Of a stretch of DNA of 64,000 nucleotides, positions 20,089 through 29,245 are shown piece by piece. This DNA comes from Erythrobacter sp. Lineage in GTDB: Bacteria; Pseudomonadota; Alphaproteobacteria; Sphingomonadales; Sphingomonadaceae. The stretch lies in the NCBI GenBank assembly GCA_013822695.1, contig PNKW01000008.1, positions 1 to 64,000 of the forward strand, given 5' to 3'. The notes beneath the pieces were generated by a model, which was not told where the DNA came from, searched no databases, and saw only the letters and a list, made by a program, of their open reading frames with translations. Made by a program: the position numbers and the translations under genes. Numbering within the stretch: position 1 is the stretch's first letter; each line of letters begins with the position of its first letter.

Positions 20089-20440
20089 GGTTCGGCTTTT
20101 CTTCTGCCTTTGTCGCCGCTTCAAGGTAGCCAAACGCCGTGTCGAGCACGGGGCGACGGTAAGGGGAAGGGCAGCAACGGCGTCGTTTGCGCAGAGGTCT
20201 GCTTTCGGCACAAAGACCGCAGTTTCGGACATTTCCTACACGCATCCCGGCGGTTACAACCTGCGTCGGCTCATTCGCATCGCAGCAAGGGTGGTCGCAA
20301 GACCGCCGAGGGGTAAACAAGCCCCTCTTCCCTGTCCGTCCGCATGGTGCGGAGCGGCGTAAAGCTTTTATTTATATAGAGAATAATGATTTCCGCGAAG
20401 TTGACACGGTGTCACCTTTGTCCACTTTCCAACGCACCAT

Positions 20441-21988
20441 TTACGCCGCCTGATCGGGCGTAACCGGCCGTGTTGACAACTCCCGGCGCAGCAGTTTGCC
20501 GATCGGATCGCGCGGGAGCTGGTCGACGAATTCGATGTAGCGCGGACGCTTGTAGCCCGCGATCTGGCCCTTGAAGCGCAGCGTTATCTCCTCGCGGGTC
20601 AGGCTCATGCCCGGCTTCAGCACCACGAAGGCCTTGACTACCTCGCCCCATTGCCGGTCGGGCACGCCGCAACAGCCGGCATCGGCCACTTCGGGCATGG
20701 CGGCGAACACCGCGTCGACCTCGGCCGGGTAGACGTTCTCGCCGCCGGTCTTGATCAGTTCCTTGGCGCGGCCGAGCAGGTAGCCGCGCCCGCGATCATC
20801 CATCGTGCCGAGGTCGCCGGTGCGCAGCCAGCCATGGCCGAGGGCAGCCTCGCTCGCTTCCGGGTTGCGCCAGTAGCCGAGCATGACCGATGGTCCGCGC
20901 AAGGCGAGTTCGCCTTCCTCGCCCGGGGGGAGGTGGTTCCCCTCGGGATCGAGCACGGTCATCGTCACATGCGGCAGGGTCCAGCCGATCGAGCGCGGCG
21001 CTTCGAGCATGTCGGGATAGTCGATGAAGGTCGCAAAGCCGCAGATCTCGGTCTGGCCGTATCCGCCGACGACGCGCGCGTCCCACTCGGTCTCGATGAA
21101 TTCGTACATTTGCGGCCGCCCCATGCCCGCCCCGCCGGTGTAGTTGGTGAGCGGCATCCGGCCATTGCGGATCGGCTCCATCGCCTGCCACGGGAAGGAG
21201 ATCGTCGGGAAGGCGCTGGTGGTGGTGCAGCCCTCGCGGTGGAGCAGGTCGAGGATCGCGGCGCTGTCATCGTCGCGGCCCGCGAACACCGATGTGCCCC
21301 CGCAGGCAAGCATTGCCGCGACCTGCTGCATGCCCACGACGTGGAACAGCGGGTTGACCGAGAGCAGCACTTCGTCATGACGGAAGCCCCGGTGCTGGGC
21401 GAAACCGAGCGCCGAGGCAGCGATCGCGCTTCCGGCTTGCAGGCACCCTTTGGGCTTACCCGTCGTGCCGCTGGTATACATCATGTAGAGCGGCCGGTCG
21501 GGCGCAAGGCTCAGCCCGAGGTCATAGGCGTGCGGCGCGCGCGGGTGCGGGGTGAGAGCGGCGGTTTCGAACAGGCCGTCGGCGGCGTGGTGTTCGTCCA
21601 CCACCTGCACCTCGCCCGCCTCCGCGCCTTCCAGCAGCGCGGCAAAGCGGGGGTTCACGAAGGTCATCGCCGGTTCGGCATTGCCGCAGATCCACGCGAG
21701 TTCCGCAGGCGCAAGCCGCCAGTTGAGCAGCACTGCGATGGCCCCGATCCTGCCGCAAGCGAGCAGAGTGGAAAGAAACGGCGCGCCGTCGGTCAGCAGC
21801 AGCGCGATCCGGTCTCCCGGTGCAACCCCGCGGGCGAGCATCCAGCGCGCCAGGTTGGTTACCCGGGCATCAAGCTCGGCCCAGGTCAGGCGCTGCGTGC
21901 CGTCGATGGTCGCGAGGCGATGAGCGTGACGCTGGGCGCAGTTCGCCAGCAGCGTATCGAGCGAGAAGTCGCGGGCGTGCATGGGCAA
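20441..21988 (-). CDS. AMP-dependent acyl-CoA synthetase/ligase
   Basis: YMMYTSGTTGKPKGCLQ; YGQTEICGF; GWLRTGDLGTMD. Confidence 0.92.
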   Translation of the reverse strand: MPMHARDFSLDTLLANCAQRHAHRLATIDGTQRLTWAELDARVTNLARWMLARGVAPGDRIALLLTDGAPFLSTLLACGRIGAIAVLLNWRLAPAELAWICGNAEPAMTFVNPRFAALLEGAEAGEVQVVDEHHAADGLFETAALTPHPRAPHAYDLGLSLAPDRPLYMMYTSGTTGKPKGCLQAGSAIAASALGFAQHRGFRHDEVLLSVNPLFHVVGMQQVAAMLACGGTSVFAGRDDDSAAILDLLHREGCTTTSAFPTISFPWQAMEPIRNGRMPLTNYTGGAGMGRPQMYEFIETEWDARVVGGYGQTEICGFATFIDYPDMLEAPRSIGWTLPHVTMTVLDPEGNHLPPGEEGELALRGPSVMLGYWRNPEASEAALGHGWLRTGDLGTMDDRGRGYLLGRAKELIKTGGENVYPAEVDAVFAAMPEVADAGCCGVPDRQWGEVVKAFVVLKPGMSLTREEITLRFKGQIAGYKRPRYIEFVDQLPRDPIGKLLRRELSTRPVTPDQAA

Positions 21989-22017
21989 TAGCTAACCGCG
22001 CTCCGCCCCCGCAGCCA

Positions 22018-22269
22018 TCAGCGATTTTGCGAAGGGTCTGGCCGGTCGAGATCATGCCCGCACCGTGTGCAAATGCGGTTGGGCCAGAACACCACCAAAG
22101 GCCCGCGAAAGAAGGCGTTCTTTCCGCATTGCGGGCAATTGAAGCGCACCATCGGGGCGTTGGCGACCAGCAGCATCACGATCGCCAGCGTGAAGGCGAT
22201 GGTCGAGTGGCCGTAGAACCGGTTCACCGTCACCACCAGCAGGATCGCAAGCGCCAGCACACCGGCCAT
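22018..22269 (-). CDS. Small membrane protein with C-terminal zinc ribbon
   Basis: Two TM-like segments then CPQCGKNAFFRGPLVVFWPNRICTRCGHD. Confidence 0.6.
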   Translation of the reverse strand: MAGVLALAILLVVTVNRFYGHSTIAFTLAIVMLLVANAPMVRFNCPQCGKNAFFRGPLVVFWPNRICTRCGHDLDRPDPSQNR

Positions 22270-22304
22270 CCACCATGCATGCCGCGCCGCGCGGGCGTAA
22301 AGGC

Positions 22305-23732
22305 TTACGGAAGGCGGGCGAGGATCGATCGCGCGAACTCCGTCAGCGTGTCGTCGCGCGCGCCCATTACCGCGATCCGATCACCGGGGCGGGCGAGGGC
22401 GATGATCCGATCTCCGCAATCTGCGCGCGAGGGGATGTGTTCGGCGTTGCCGCCGGTAGCCTTGATCAGATCGACAATCCGCTCTGAGCCGACCGACCGG
22501 TCAACCGTGCCGCCGAAATAGACCGGGTCGCACATGATCGTGATGTCGTCCGGCCCCAGTTCGTGCGCGAAGGTCTGGGCGAGCTCCTCGCCCATCTGAC
22601 GCAAGGGGCCGTAGCCGTGGGGCTGGAAGAAGGCGATCACCCGACCCGGCGTCGCCTTCAATGTGCGCAGGGTGGCGGCGCATTTCTCGGGATTGTGGCC
22701 GAAGTCGTCGATCACCGAAATGCCCGACCGGCTCGTGCCGATCACGTCGAAGCGGCGCGCGAGGCCCTTGAAGCTGCGCAGCGCATAGACTGCGTGGTTC
22801 ACGCCGATCCCCGCCGCGCTCGCCGCCGCGATCGCCGCTAGCGCGTTCGAGAGATTGTGCAGGCCCGGCATCGGCAGGATCAGCGGGAAGACCTCGCGCC
22901 GGCGGTTGTCGACCACCGCCGCGCGGATGCCGAGTTCGCACATGTCGATCGAATCCGCCTCGACACTGATGTCGGCGCCCTTGGCCCTGATCCCGAAGGT
23001 TACCTTGCGTGCCGCACGCGGGATCAGGTAGGCCGCCTCGGCGGAATCGAGGTTGATCACCGCTGTCCCTGCCTCGCCGACGAAGTCGCCAAACAGCACC
23101 CGCAATTCCTCGATGCTCTTGTGATCGAGGCTGACATTGAGCAGCACGCCCACGGTCGGGCGGTAGAGCGCGATCGATCCGTCGCTTTCGTCGACCTCGG
23201 CAACGAACACCCCCGCGCCGCCGATGCGCGCCGAGGCGAAGGGGTTGGCGGAGGAGACGAAGTTCTTCATCACCGCGCCATTCATCACCGTGGGATCGTG
23301 TCCCGCCTCGGCAAGGATCCAGGCGATCATGCCGGTGACGGTCGACTTGCCCGAGGTGCCCGCTACCGCCACCGAGAAGTCGGTCGCATTGAACAGGCGC
23401 GACAGCAATTCTGCGCGGCTGAGGCGTGCGCAACCCAGCGCCTTCGCGCGGGCGACTTCGGGCACGGTGTCCTCGATCGCCGCTGATGCGACCAGCACCT
23501 GATCGGCAGAGGTCACCCCGCTGCCGTCCTGCGGGAACAGCGTGAAGCCGTTCGCCTCCATCCAGGCGAATTTCTCGGGGCTCCGTCCCTGGTCGCGGCT
23601 GCGGTCCGACCCGGCGACGGGGTGGCCAAGCCCGTGCGCGATCTGGGCGAGCGGGAGCATCCCCGACCCGCCAATGCCGCAAAAAAACAGCGGCCGCCCT
23701 GCGAGCGGCCCGGTCAAGGCCCCGTTATCCAT
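22305..23732 (-). CDS. mpl: Mur ligase family protein (Mpl/MurC-like)
   Basis: FCGIGGSGMLPLAQIA, AGTSGKSTVTGMIAWIL, DDFGHNPEKCAATLR. Confidence 0.75.
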   Translation of the reverse strand: MDNGALTGPLAGRPLFFCGIGGSGMLPLAQIAHGLGHPVAGSDRSRDQGRSPEKFAWMEANGFTLFPQDGSGVTSADQVLVASAAIEDTVPEVARAKALGCARLSRAELLSRLFNATDFSVAVAGTSGKSTVTGMIAWILAEAGHDPTVMNGAVMKNFVSSANPFASARIGGAGVFVAEVDESDGSIALYRPTVGVLLNVSLDHKSIEELRVLFGDFVGEAGTAVINLDSAEAAYLIPRAARKVTFGIRAKGADISVEADSIDMCELGIRAAVVDNRRREVFPLILPMPGLHNLSNALAAIAAASAAGIGVNHAVYALRSFKGLARRFDVIGTSRSGISVIDDFGHNPEKCAATLRTLKATPGRVIAFFQPHGYGPLRQMGEELAQTFAHELGPDDITIMCDPVYFGGTVDRSVGSERIVDLIKATGGNAEHIPSRADCGDRIIALARPGDRIAVMGARDDTLTEFARSILARLP

Positions 23733-23788
23733 ATCGGACTCGGTTATTGGCTTGCACGCCCCCTGACAAGCGCCATAGGCTGGGGCGT

Positions 23789-24619
23789 ATGACGAATATC
23801 GCGATCTGCGCCCCGGCCACGCCCATCATCCGCGAGCAAAGCGAAGCGCTCGAGGCGCTGGTGGCGGCCGAGTTCCCGGGGCACCGGGTCACTTTCCACG
23901 ACCAGTGCTTCGAGCGGGCGGGGCATTTTGCCGGCGATGATCTGCGGCGGCTTGCGGCGCTGCTCGAATTCGCCAATGATCCGGCCTTCGATGTAGTGTG
24001 GTTCGCCAAGGGCGGCTACGGCTCGAACCGCATTGCCGAGGCGGCGGTCGCGCAGATGAACCGCGCGGCGCGGACCAAGACCTATATCGGCTTTTCGGAC
24101 GCTGGATACCTCCTGGCCGCGCTCTACCGCGAGCGGATCGGGCAGAGCGTCCACGGTTCGATGCCGGTCAGCGCACGCTCGGAAGGGGGCAAGGAGGCGA
24201 TCCGGCGGGTGCTGCGCTGGCTGGAGGGGGATACCAGCGGGCTGGAGCCGAGCCTCGACGGCACCACGCCTGCGGCCGCCTTCAACCTCATCACGCTCGC
24301 CATGATCGCGGGCACGCCGATGATGCCCGACCTCACCGGGCACGTGCTGATGGTCGAGGAAGTGGCCGAACACATGTACTCGATCGACCGATTGTTCTTC
24401 CACCTCGCCGGAACCCTGCCGCGACTTGCGGGCCTGAGGCTCGGCTACGTCACCGATGTGCCGGAAAACTACGTCGAATTCGGCCAGAGCGAGGAAGAGA
24501 TCGCGCGCTTCTGGTGCGACCGGATGGGGGTCCCCTATCTTGGCCGAGCCGAGATCGGCCATACCTCTGCCAACAGGGTTGTGCCCTTCGGCCTTGCCAG
24601 CCCGCCCGCGCGGACGTAA
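23789..24619 (+). CDS. ldcA: LD-carboxypeptidase (peptidase S66)
   Basis: MTNIAICAPATPIIREQ, FAKGGYGSNRIAE, TYIGFSDAGYLLAALY, VHGSMP. Confidence 0.82.
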   Translation: MTNIAICAPATPIIREQSEALEALVAAEFPGHRVTFHDQCFERAGHFAGDDLRRLAALLEFANDPAFDVVWFAKGGYGSNRIAEAAVAQMNRAARTKTYIGFSDAGYLLAALYRERIGQSVHGSMPVSARSEGGKEAIRRVLRWLEGDTSGLEPSLDGTTPAAAFNLITLAMIAGTPMMPDLTGHVLMVEEVAEHMYSIDRLFFHLAGTLPRLAGLRLGYVTDVPENYVEFGQSEEEIARFWCDRMGVPYLGRAEIGHTSANRVVPFGLASPPART

Positions 24620-24656
24620 CGGCGCGCGCCAAAATCACAACAAGGCGGGATAGCAT

Positions 24657-25592
24657 ATGCGCGCGTTCATCTTTCCGGGGCAGGGCAGTCAGAAGGTCGG
24701 CATGGGGGCGGAACTTGCCGCTGCCAGCGAAGCCGCTCGCGACGTGTTCGGCGAGGTCGACGAGGCGCTCAAGCAGAGCCTCTTTGCCCTCATGCGTGAA
24801 GGCCCCGAGGACCGCCTCACCCTGACCGAGAACGCCCAGCCCGCGATCATGGCCAATGCGATCGCCACCTTGCGCGTTCTGGAGCACGATTTCGGGGTCA
24901 AGCTGCTCGAGACCGCGAACTGCGTCGCGGGACATTCGCTCGGCGAATATACCGCGCTCGCCGCAATCGGTGCCTTCAAGCTGGCAGACACCGCGCGCCT
25001 GCTCAAGCTGCGCGGATGGGCGATGCAGGCCGCCGTGCCGGTGGGCGAGGGGACGATGGCGGTGCTGCTCGGCGCAGACATCGATCAGGCCAAGGCTCTT
25101 GCAGAAGCCGCTGCGCAGGGAGAGGTGTGCGAAGTCGCCAACGACAATGACCCCTCGCAGGTCGTGCTCTCGGGCCACACTGCCGCGATCGAGCGCGCGG
25201 TGGCGCTGGTGAAGGAGCACGGGATCAAGCGCGGCATGATCCTCAATGTCTCGGCCCCGTTCCATTCCTCGCTGATGGCACCCGCTGCCGAGAAAATGGC
25301 CCACGCCCTTGCCGCAACACCGCCCGGCGCGCTCGCCCTGCCGCTCTACGCCAATGTCACCGCCGCCCCCGTCACCGACCCGGAGGAGGAGCGCGCGCTT
25401 CTGGTCGAACAGGTCACCGGCCGCGTGCGCTGGCGCGAAAGTGTCCTTGCCATGCGCGCCGATGGGGTCGAGAGCTTTGTCGAACTGGGCGGCAAGGTGG
25501 TCGGCCCGATGGTCGGCCGGATCGACAAGGAGGCGCATGTGACGAGCCTCGTGACGATGGCCGACCTAGAGGGGTTCGCGAAGCAAGTTTGA
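24657..25592 (+). CDS. fabD: Malonyl CoA-acyl carrier protein transacylase
   Basis: AFIFPGQGSQKVGMG, VAGHSLGEYTALAA, SAPFHSSLM. Confidence 0.96.
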   Translation: MRAFIFPGQGSQKVGMGAELAAASEAARDVFGEVDEALKQSLFALMREGPEDRLTLTENAQPAIMANAIATLRVLEHDFGVKLLETANCVAGHSLGEYTALAAIGAFKLADTARLLKLRGWAMQAAVPVGEGTMAVLLGADIDQAKALAEAAAQGEVCEVANDNDPSQVVLSGHTAAIERAVALVKEHGIKRGMILNVSAPFHSSLMAPAAEKMAHALAATPPGALALPLYANVTAAPVTDPEEERALLVEQVTGRVRWRESVLAMRADGVESFVELGGKVVGPMVGRIDKEAHVTSLVTMADLEGFAKQV

Positions 25593-25594
25593 AA

Positions 25595-26048
25595 TTCACG
25601 CGGAGACGCGGAGACGCGGAGAGGCAAGTTTGCAGATCGACGAGATTTCTTCCGAGGTCATCGATGCCAGCATCGGCATTCATCGCGAACTTGGGCCCGG
25701 TCTGCTTGAGAGCGTCTATGAAATCGTCTTGAGCGGCGAATTGCTTCGCAGAGGTCTGCGTGCCGAACGACAGGTGCCCGTAGCAATCGAATATCGCGGC
25801 GTCCGGCACGAACAGGCGTTCCGAGTTGATCTGCTGGTCGAACAATCTCTGGTGGTCGAGATCAAGTCGGTCGATCAATTGAACAATGCCCACCTCAAAC
25901 AAGTGCTGACCTATTTGCGATTGCTGGATCAGCCCGTAGGGCTGTTGCTGAATTTTTCGGGTGCCACGATGAAAGAGGGTATCCGACGTGTGGTTAATCA
26001 ACACCGGCAGCCGAACGGCGACTCCGCGTCTCCGCGTCTCCGCGTGAA
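25595..26048. mobile_element. Candidate small mobile unit: 27-bp perfect terminal inverted repeats enclosing a GxxExxY gene
   Basis: 25595-25621 ttcacgcggagacgcggagacgcggag is the exact reverse complement of 26022-26048 ctccgcgtctccgcgtctccgcgtgaa; starts 3 bp after the fabD stop. Confidence 0.7.
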
Positions 26049-26070
26049 AAACCAAGGCGGAGAGCAATGA
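25630..26070 (+). CDS. GxxExxY family protein (PD-(D/E)XK nuclease-like)
   Basis: IHRELGPGLLESVYE motif; FRVDLLVEQSLVVEIKSV (D-x(n)-EIK); TTG start; C-terminus encoded by the right inverted repeat. Confidence 0.85.
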   Translation: MQIDEISSEVIDASIGIHRELGPGLLESVYEIVLSGELLRRGLRAERQVPVAIEYRGVRHEQAFRVDLLVEQSLVVEIKSVDQLNNAHLKQVLTYLRLLDQPVGLLLNFSGATMKEGIRRVVNQHRQPNGDSASPRLRVKNQGGEQ

Positions 26071-26828
26071 TGTTTTCACTCACTGGCATGAACGCCCTCG
26101 TCACCGGTGCAAGCGGCGGGATCGGTTCGGCGATCGCTCACGCGCTCGCCTCGCAAGGCGCGCGTCTGGCGCTGTCGGGATCGAACGCGGCCAAGCTGCG
26201 CGCCTTCCGCGACGAGCTCAATGAAACCTATGCCCACGAGCATGACGGCCATGTCGAGATCACCTGCGATCTGGGCAACAGCGTGCAGGTCGAGGAGCTG
26301 ATCCCGGCGATGCTCGACACGCTGGGCAGCATCGACATCCTCGTCAATAATGCCGGCATCACGCGCGACAATCTGGGGATGCGGATGAAGGATGAGGAAT
26401 GGGATCAGGTGATCCGCATCAACCTTGAAGCCGCTTTCCGCCTGATGCGGGCTGCGGCCAAGCCGATGATGAAGGCGCGCTTCGGCCGGATCATCAACAT
26501 CACCAGCGTGGTCGGTGCGACCGGCAATCCGGGGCAGATGAACTACTGCGCGGCGAAGGCCGGCCTCACCGGCATGACCAAGGCCTTCGCGCAGGAAGTG
26601 GCGAGCCGCGGGATCACCGCCAATTGCGTCGCCCCCGGCTTCATCCGCACCGCGATGACCTCCGCATTGGACGAAAAGCAGCAGGCCGCGATAAATGGCC
26701 GCATCCCGATGGGCCGCATGGGCGAAGGCGCGGAGGTCGGCGCCGCAGTCGCCTTCCTCGCGGCCCGCGAGGCCGCTTACATGACCGGCGAGACGCTGCA
26801 CGTGAACGGCGGGATGGCGATGCTTTGA
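26067..26828 (+). CDS. fabG: 3-oxoacyl-ACP reductase
   Basis: VTGASGGIGSAIAHAL, NNAGITRDNLGMRMKDEEWDQV, YCAAKAGLTGMTK. Confidence 0.95.
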   Translation: MMFSLTGMNALVTGASGGIGSAIAHALASQGARLALSGSNAAKLRAFRDELNETYAHEHDGHVEITCDLGNSVQVEELIPAMLDTLGSIDILVNNAGITRDNLGMRMKDEEWDQVIRINLEAAFRLMRAAAKPMMKARFGRIINITSVVGATGNPGQMNYCAAKAGLTGMTKAFAQEVASRGITANCVAPGFIRTAMTSALDEKQQAAINGRIPMGRMGEGAEVGAAVAFLAAREAAYMTGETLHVNGGMAML

Positions 26829-26993
26829 GCGTGAGAGGGCGGCTCAGCGGTCCCTTATCCCCAACGGAGTCGTCCCTCGCAATCCCGCCAACTTGCCCCT
26901 ATGCTCGCCTGCGCTAAGGTTTCGGGAACTTTCCGGCGCTTGGGGGCGATTCCTCTCCCCTCACGCAACAATCAGGACCGATAGGGACAAGCG

Positions 26994-28121
26994 ATGAAGG
27001 CCACGATCGAACGCGCGACGCTGCTGCGGTGCCTTTCCCATGTTCAATCCGTGGTGGAGCGTCGCAACACCATCCCCATCCTCTCCAACGTGTTGATCGA
27101 CGCCGATGCGGGTGGCTCGGTGCGGGTGATGGCGACCGACCTTGACCTTCAGGTGGTCGAGAAGATGAGCGCTTCCTCGGTCGATCAGCCCGGCGCGATC
27201 ACCGTCTCGGCGCACCTCCTGTTTGATATTGCGCGCAAGCTTCCCGAGGGCAGCCAGGTCAGCCTCACCACCAATGACAACCGTCTGGAGGTCAAGGCAG
27301 GCCGGTCGAACTTCAAGCTTCCCACGCTGCCGCGCGACGATTTCCCGGTGATCGTCGAGGGCGACCTGCCGACCAGCTTCGAACTGCCCGCGCGGATGCT
27401 CGCCGAGCTGATCGACCGCACCCGTTTCGCGATCTCGACCGAGGAAACGCGCTACTATCTCAACGGCATCTTCCTGCACGTGACCGACGAGGACGAGCCG
27501 CTGCTCAAGGCCGCCGCCACCGATGGCCACCGCCTTGCGCGCTTCACCCTGCAGCGCCCCGAGGGCGCCGCCGGGATGCCCGACGTGATCGTGCCGAGGA
27601 AGGCCGTGGGCGAGCTGCGCAAGCTGCTCGACGAGGCGCTTGACGGCAATGTCCTGATCGATCTTTCGGCGAGCAAGATCCGCTTCACGCTCGGCGGTGA
27701 GGGCGGGGTGGTGCTGACTTCCAAGCTGATCGACGGCACTTTCCCCGATTACAGCCGCGTGATCCCGACCGCGAACGACAAGCTGCTCAAGGTCGATCCC
27801 AAGCTGTTCTACTCGGGCGTCGACCGCGTCGCGACCATCGCCACCGAGAAGACCCGCGCGGTCAAGATCGGGCTCGACCATGACCGCGTGACGCTCTCTG
27901 TCACCTCGCCCGACAACGGCACCGCGGCTGAAGAGCTGGCCGCCGACTACAAGGCCGAAGGGCTCGAGATCGGGTTCAACGCCAATTATCTCAAGGATAT
28001 CCTCGGCCAGATCGATGCCGATACGGTCGAACTGCACCTCGCCGACGCCGGTGCGCCGACGCTGATCCGCGAGAACGAGAAGGCCCGCGCGCTCTATGTG
28101 CTGATGCCGATGCGGGTGTGA
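26994..28121 (+). CDS. dnaN: DNA polymerase III subunit beta
   Basis: MKATIERATLLRCLSHVQSVVERRNTIPILSNVLI...LYVLMPMRV. Confidence 0.97.
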   Translation: MKATIERATLLRCLSHVQSVVERRNTIPILSNVLIDADAGGSVRVMATDLDLQVVEKMSASSVDQPGAITVSAHLLFDIARKLPEGSQVSLTTNDNRLEVKAGRSNFKLPTLPRDDFPVIVEGDLPTSFELPARMLAELIDRTRFAISTEETRYYLNGIFLHVTDEDEPLLKAAATDGHRLARFTLQRPEGAAGMPDVIVPRKAVGELRKLLDEALDGNVLIDLSASKIRFTLGGEGGVVLTSKLIDGTFPDYSRVIPTANDKLLKVDPKLFYSGVDRVATIATEKTRAVKIGLDHDRVTLSVTSPDNGTAAEELAADYKAEGLEIGFNANYLKDILGQIDADTVELHLADAGAPTLIRENEKARALYVLMPMRV

Positions 28122-28150
28122 TCCCCGCCACGTAAGGGAGGGGAGAGGCG

Positions 28151-29233
28151 ATGAACGCCACCGAAGTCTATGTTCGCAAGAGCGCGCTTACCGATGCCGC
28201 GCTGGCCGAAGTGCCGCTCGATCCGCTCGGCGATGGCGAGGTGCGGCTCCAGATCGAGAGCTTCTCGGTCACCGCCAACAACGTCACCTATGCAGTGGTG
28301 GGCGACGGGTTCAAATATTGGGATTTTTTCCCCGCTCCCGAAGGCATGGGCATCGTGCCGATGTGGGGCCATGCGCAGGTGATCGAGAGCAATCACCCCG
28401 AGATCGCGGTGGGCGAGCGGGTCTATGGCTATCTGCCGATGGCGAGCCATCTCGATGTGCTGCCCGGGCGGGTTTCGCCGAGCGGCTTCATGGACATGGC
28501 CGCGCATCGCCAGCCAATGAGTCCGGTCTACAACAGCTATACGCGGCTTGCCGCCGACCCGGAGCATGATCCGGCCCGCGAGGCCGAGCGGATGATCTTC
28601 GGCCCGCTGTTTCGCACCGGCTTCCTGATCGAGTACTTCCTGCGCGGGCAGGACTGGTTCGGGGCGGAGCAGCTGGTCGTCACCAGCGCCTCCTCCAAGA
28701 CCGCGATGGGCCTCGCCAGCGTCGCGCGGCAATCCTCGCCTGGGATCCGGTGCATCGGGCTGACGTCGAAGGGCAATGTCGCCTTTGTCGAGGCGAGCGG
28801 GCTTTACGATTCTGTCGTCGCCTATGACGATCTGGCGAGCCTGCCGGTCGCGCCGTCGGTCAGCGTCGATTTCGCCGGCAATGCCGAGCTGCTCGCGCAG
28901 ATCCACCACCACTTCGGCGATGCACTGATGCAATCGGTGCTGGTCGGGGCGACCCATATCGAGGCGCGCTCGGTGTTCGGCAAGAACGAGCCGCTGCCCG
29001 GTCCCAAGCCGCAGCTGTTCTTCGCCCCCGACCATGCGGTCGCCTTCTTCAAGGCGCACGGCGCGGAGGAAGGCGGCAAGCTGGTCGCGGCGGCATGGCG
29101 CGAGTTCCTGAAGGCGGCGGAAGGCACCATCGCGATCGAACGCCACACCGGCCTCGAAGCTGCGCGCGAGGTGTTCACGACGATGGTCGCCGGGCAGATC
29201 GACCCGGCCAAGGGGATCGTGATCGAGCCCTAG
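28151..29233 (+). CDS. DUF2855 family protein
   Basis: SFSVTANNVTYAVVGDGFKYWDFFPAPEGMGIVPMWGHAQVIES. Confidence 0.85.
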   Translation: MNATEVYVRKSALTDAALAEVPLDPLGDGEVRLQIESFSVTANNVTYAVVGDGFKYWDFFPAPEGMGIVPMWGHAQVIESNHPEIAVGERVYGYLPMASHLDVLPGRVSPSGFMDMAAHRQPMSPVYNSYTRLAADPEHDPAREAERMIFGPLFRTGFLIEYFLRGQDWFGAEQLVVTSASSKTAMGLASVARQSSPGIRCIGLTSKGNVAFVEASGLYDSVVAYDDLASLPVAPSVSVDFAGNAELLAQIHHHFGDALMQSVLVGATHIEARSVFGKNEPLPGPKPQLFFAPDHAVAFFKAHGAEEGGKLVAAAWREFLKAAEGTIAIERHTGLEAAREVFTTMVAGQIDPAKGIVIEP

Positions 29234-29245
29234 GCCGAGCGCCCG

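Noticed and set aside
25414-26079. 221-aa minus-strand ORF beginning ..VFHAETRRRGV
   Set aside because: Antisense to GxxExxY; the HAETRRRG peptide is just the translated inverted repeat.
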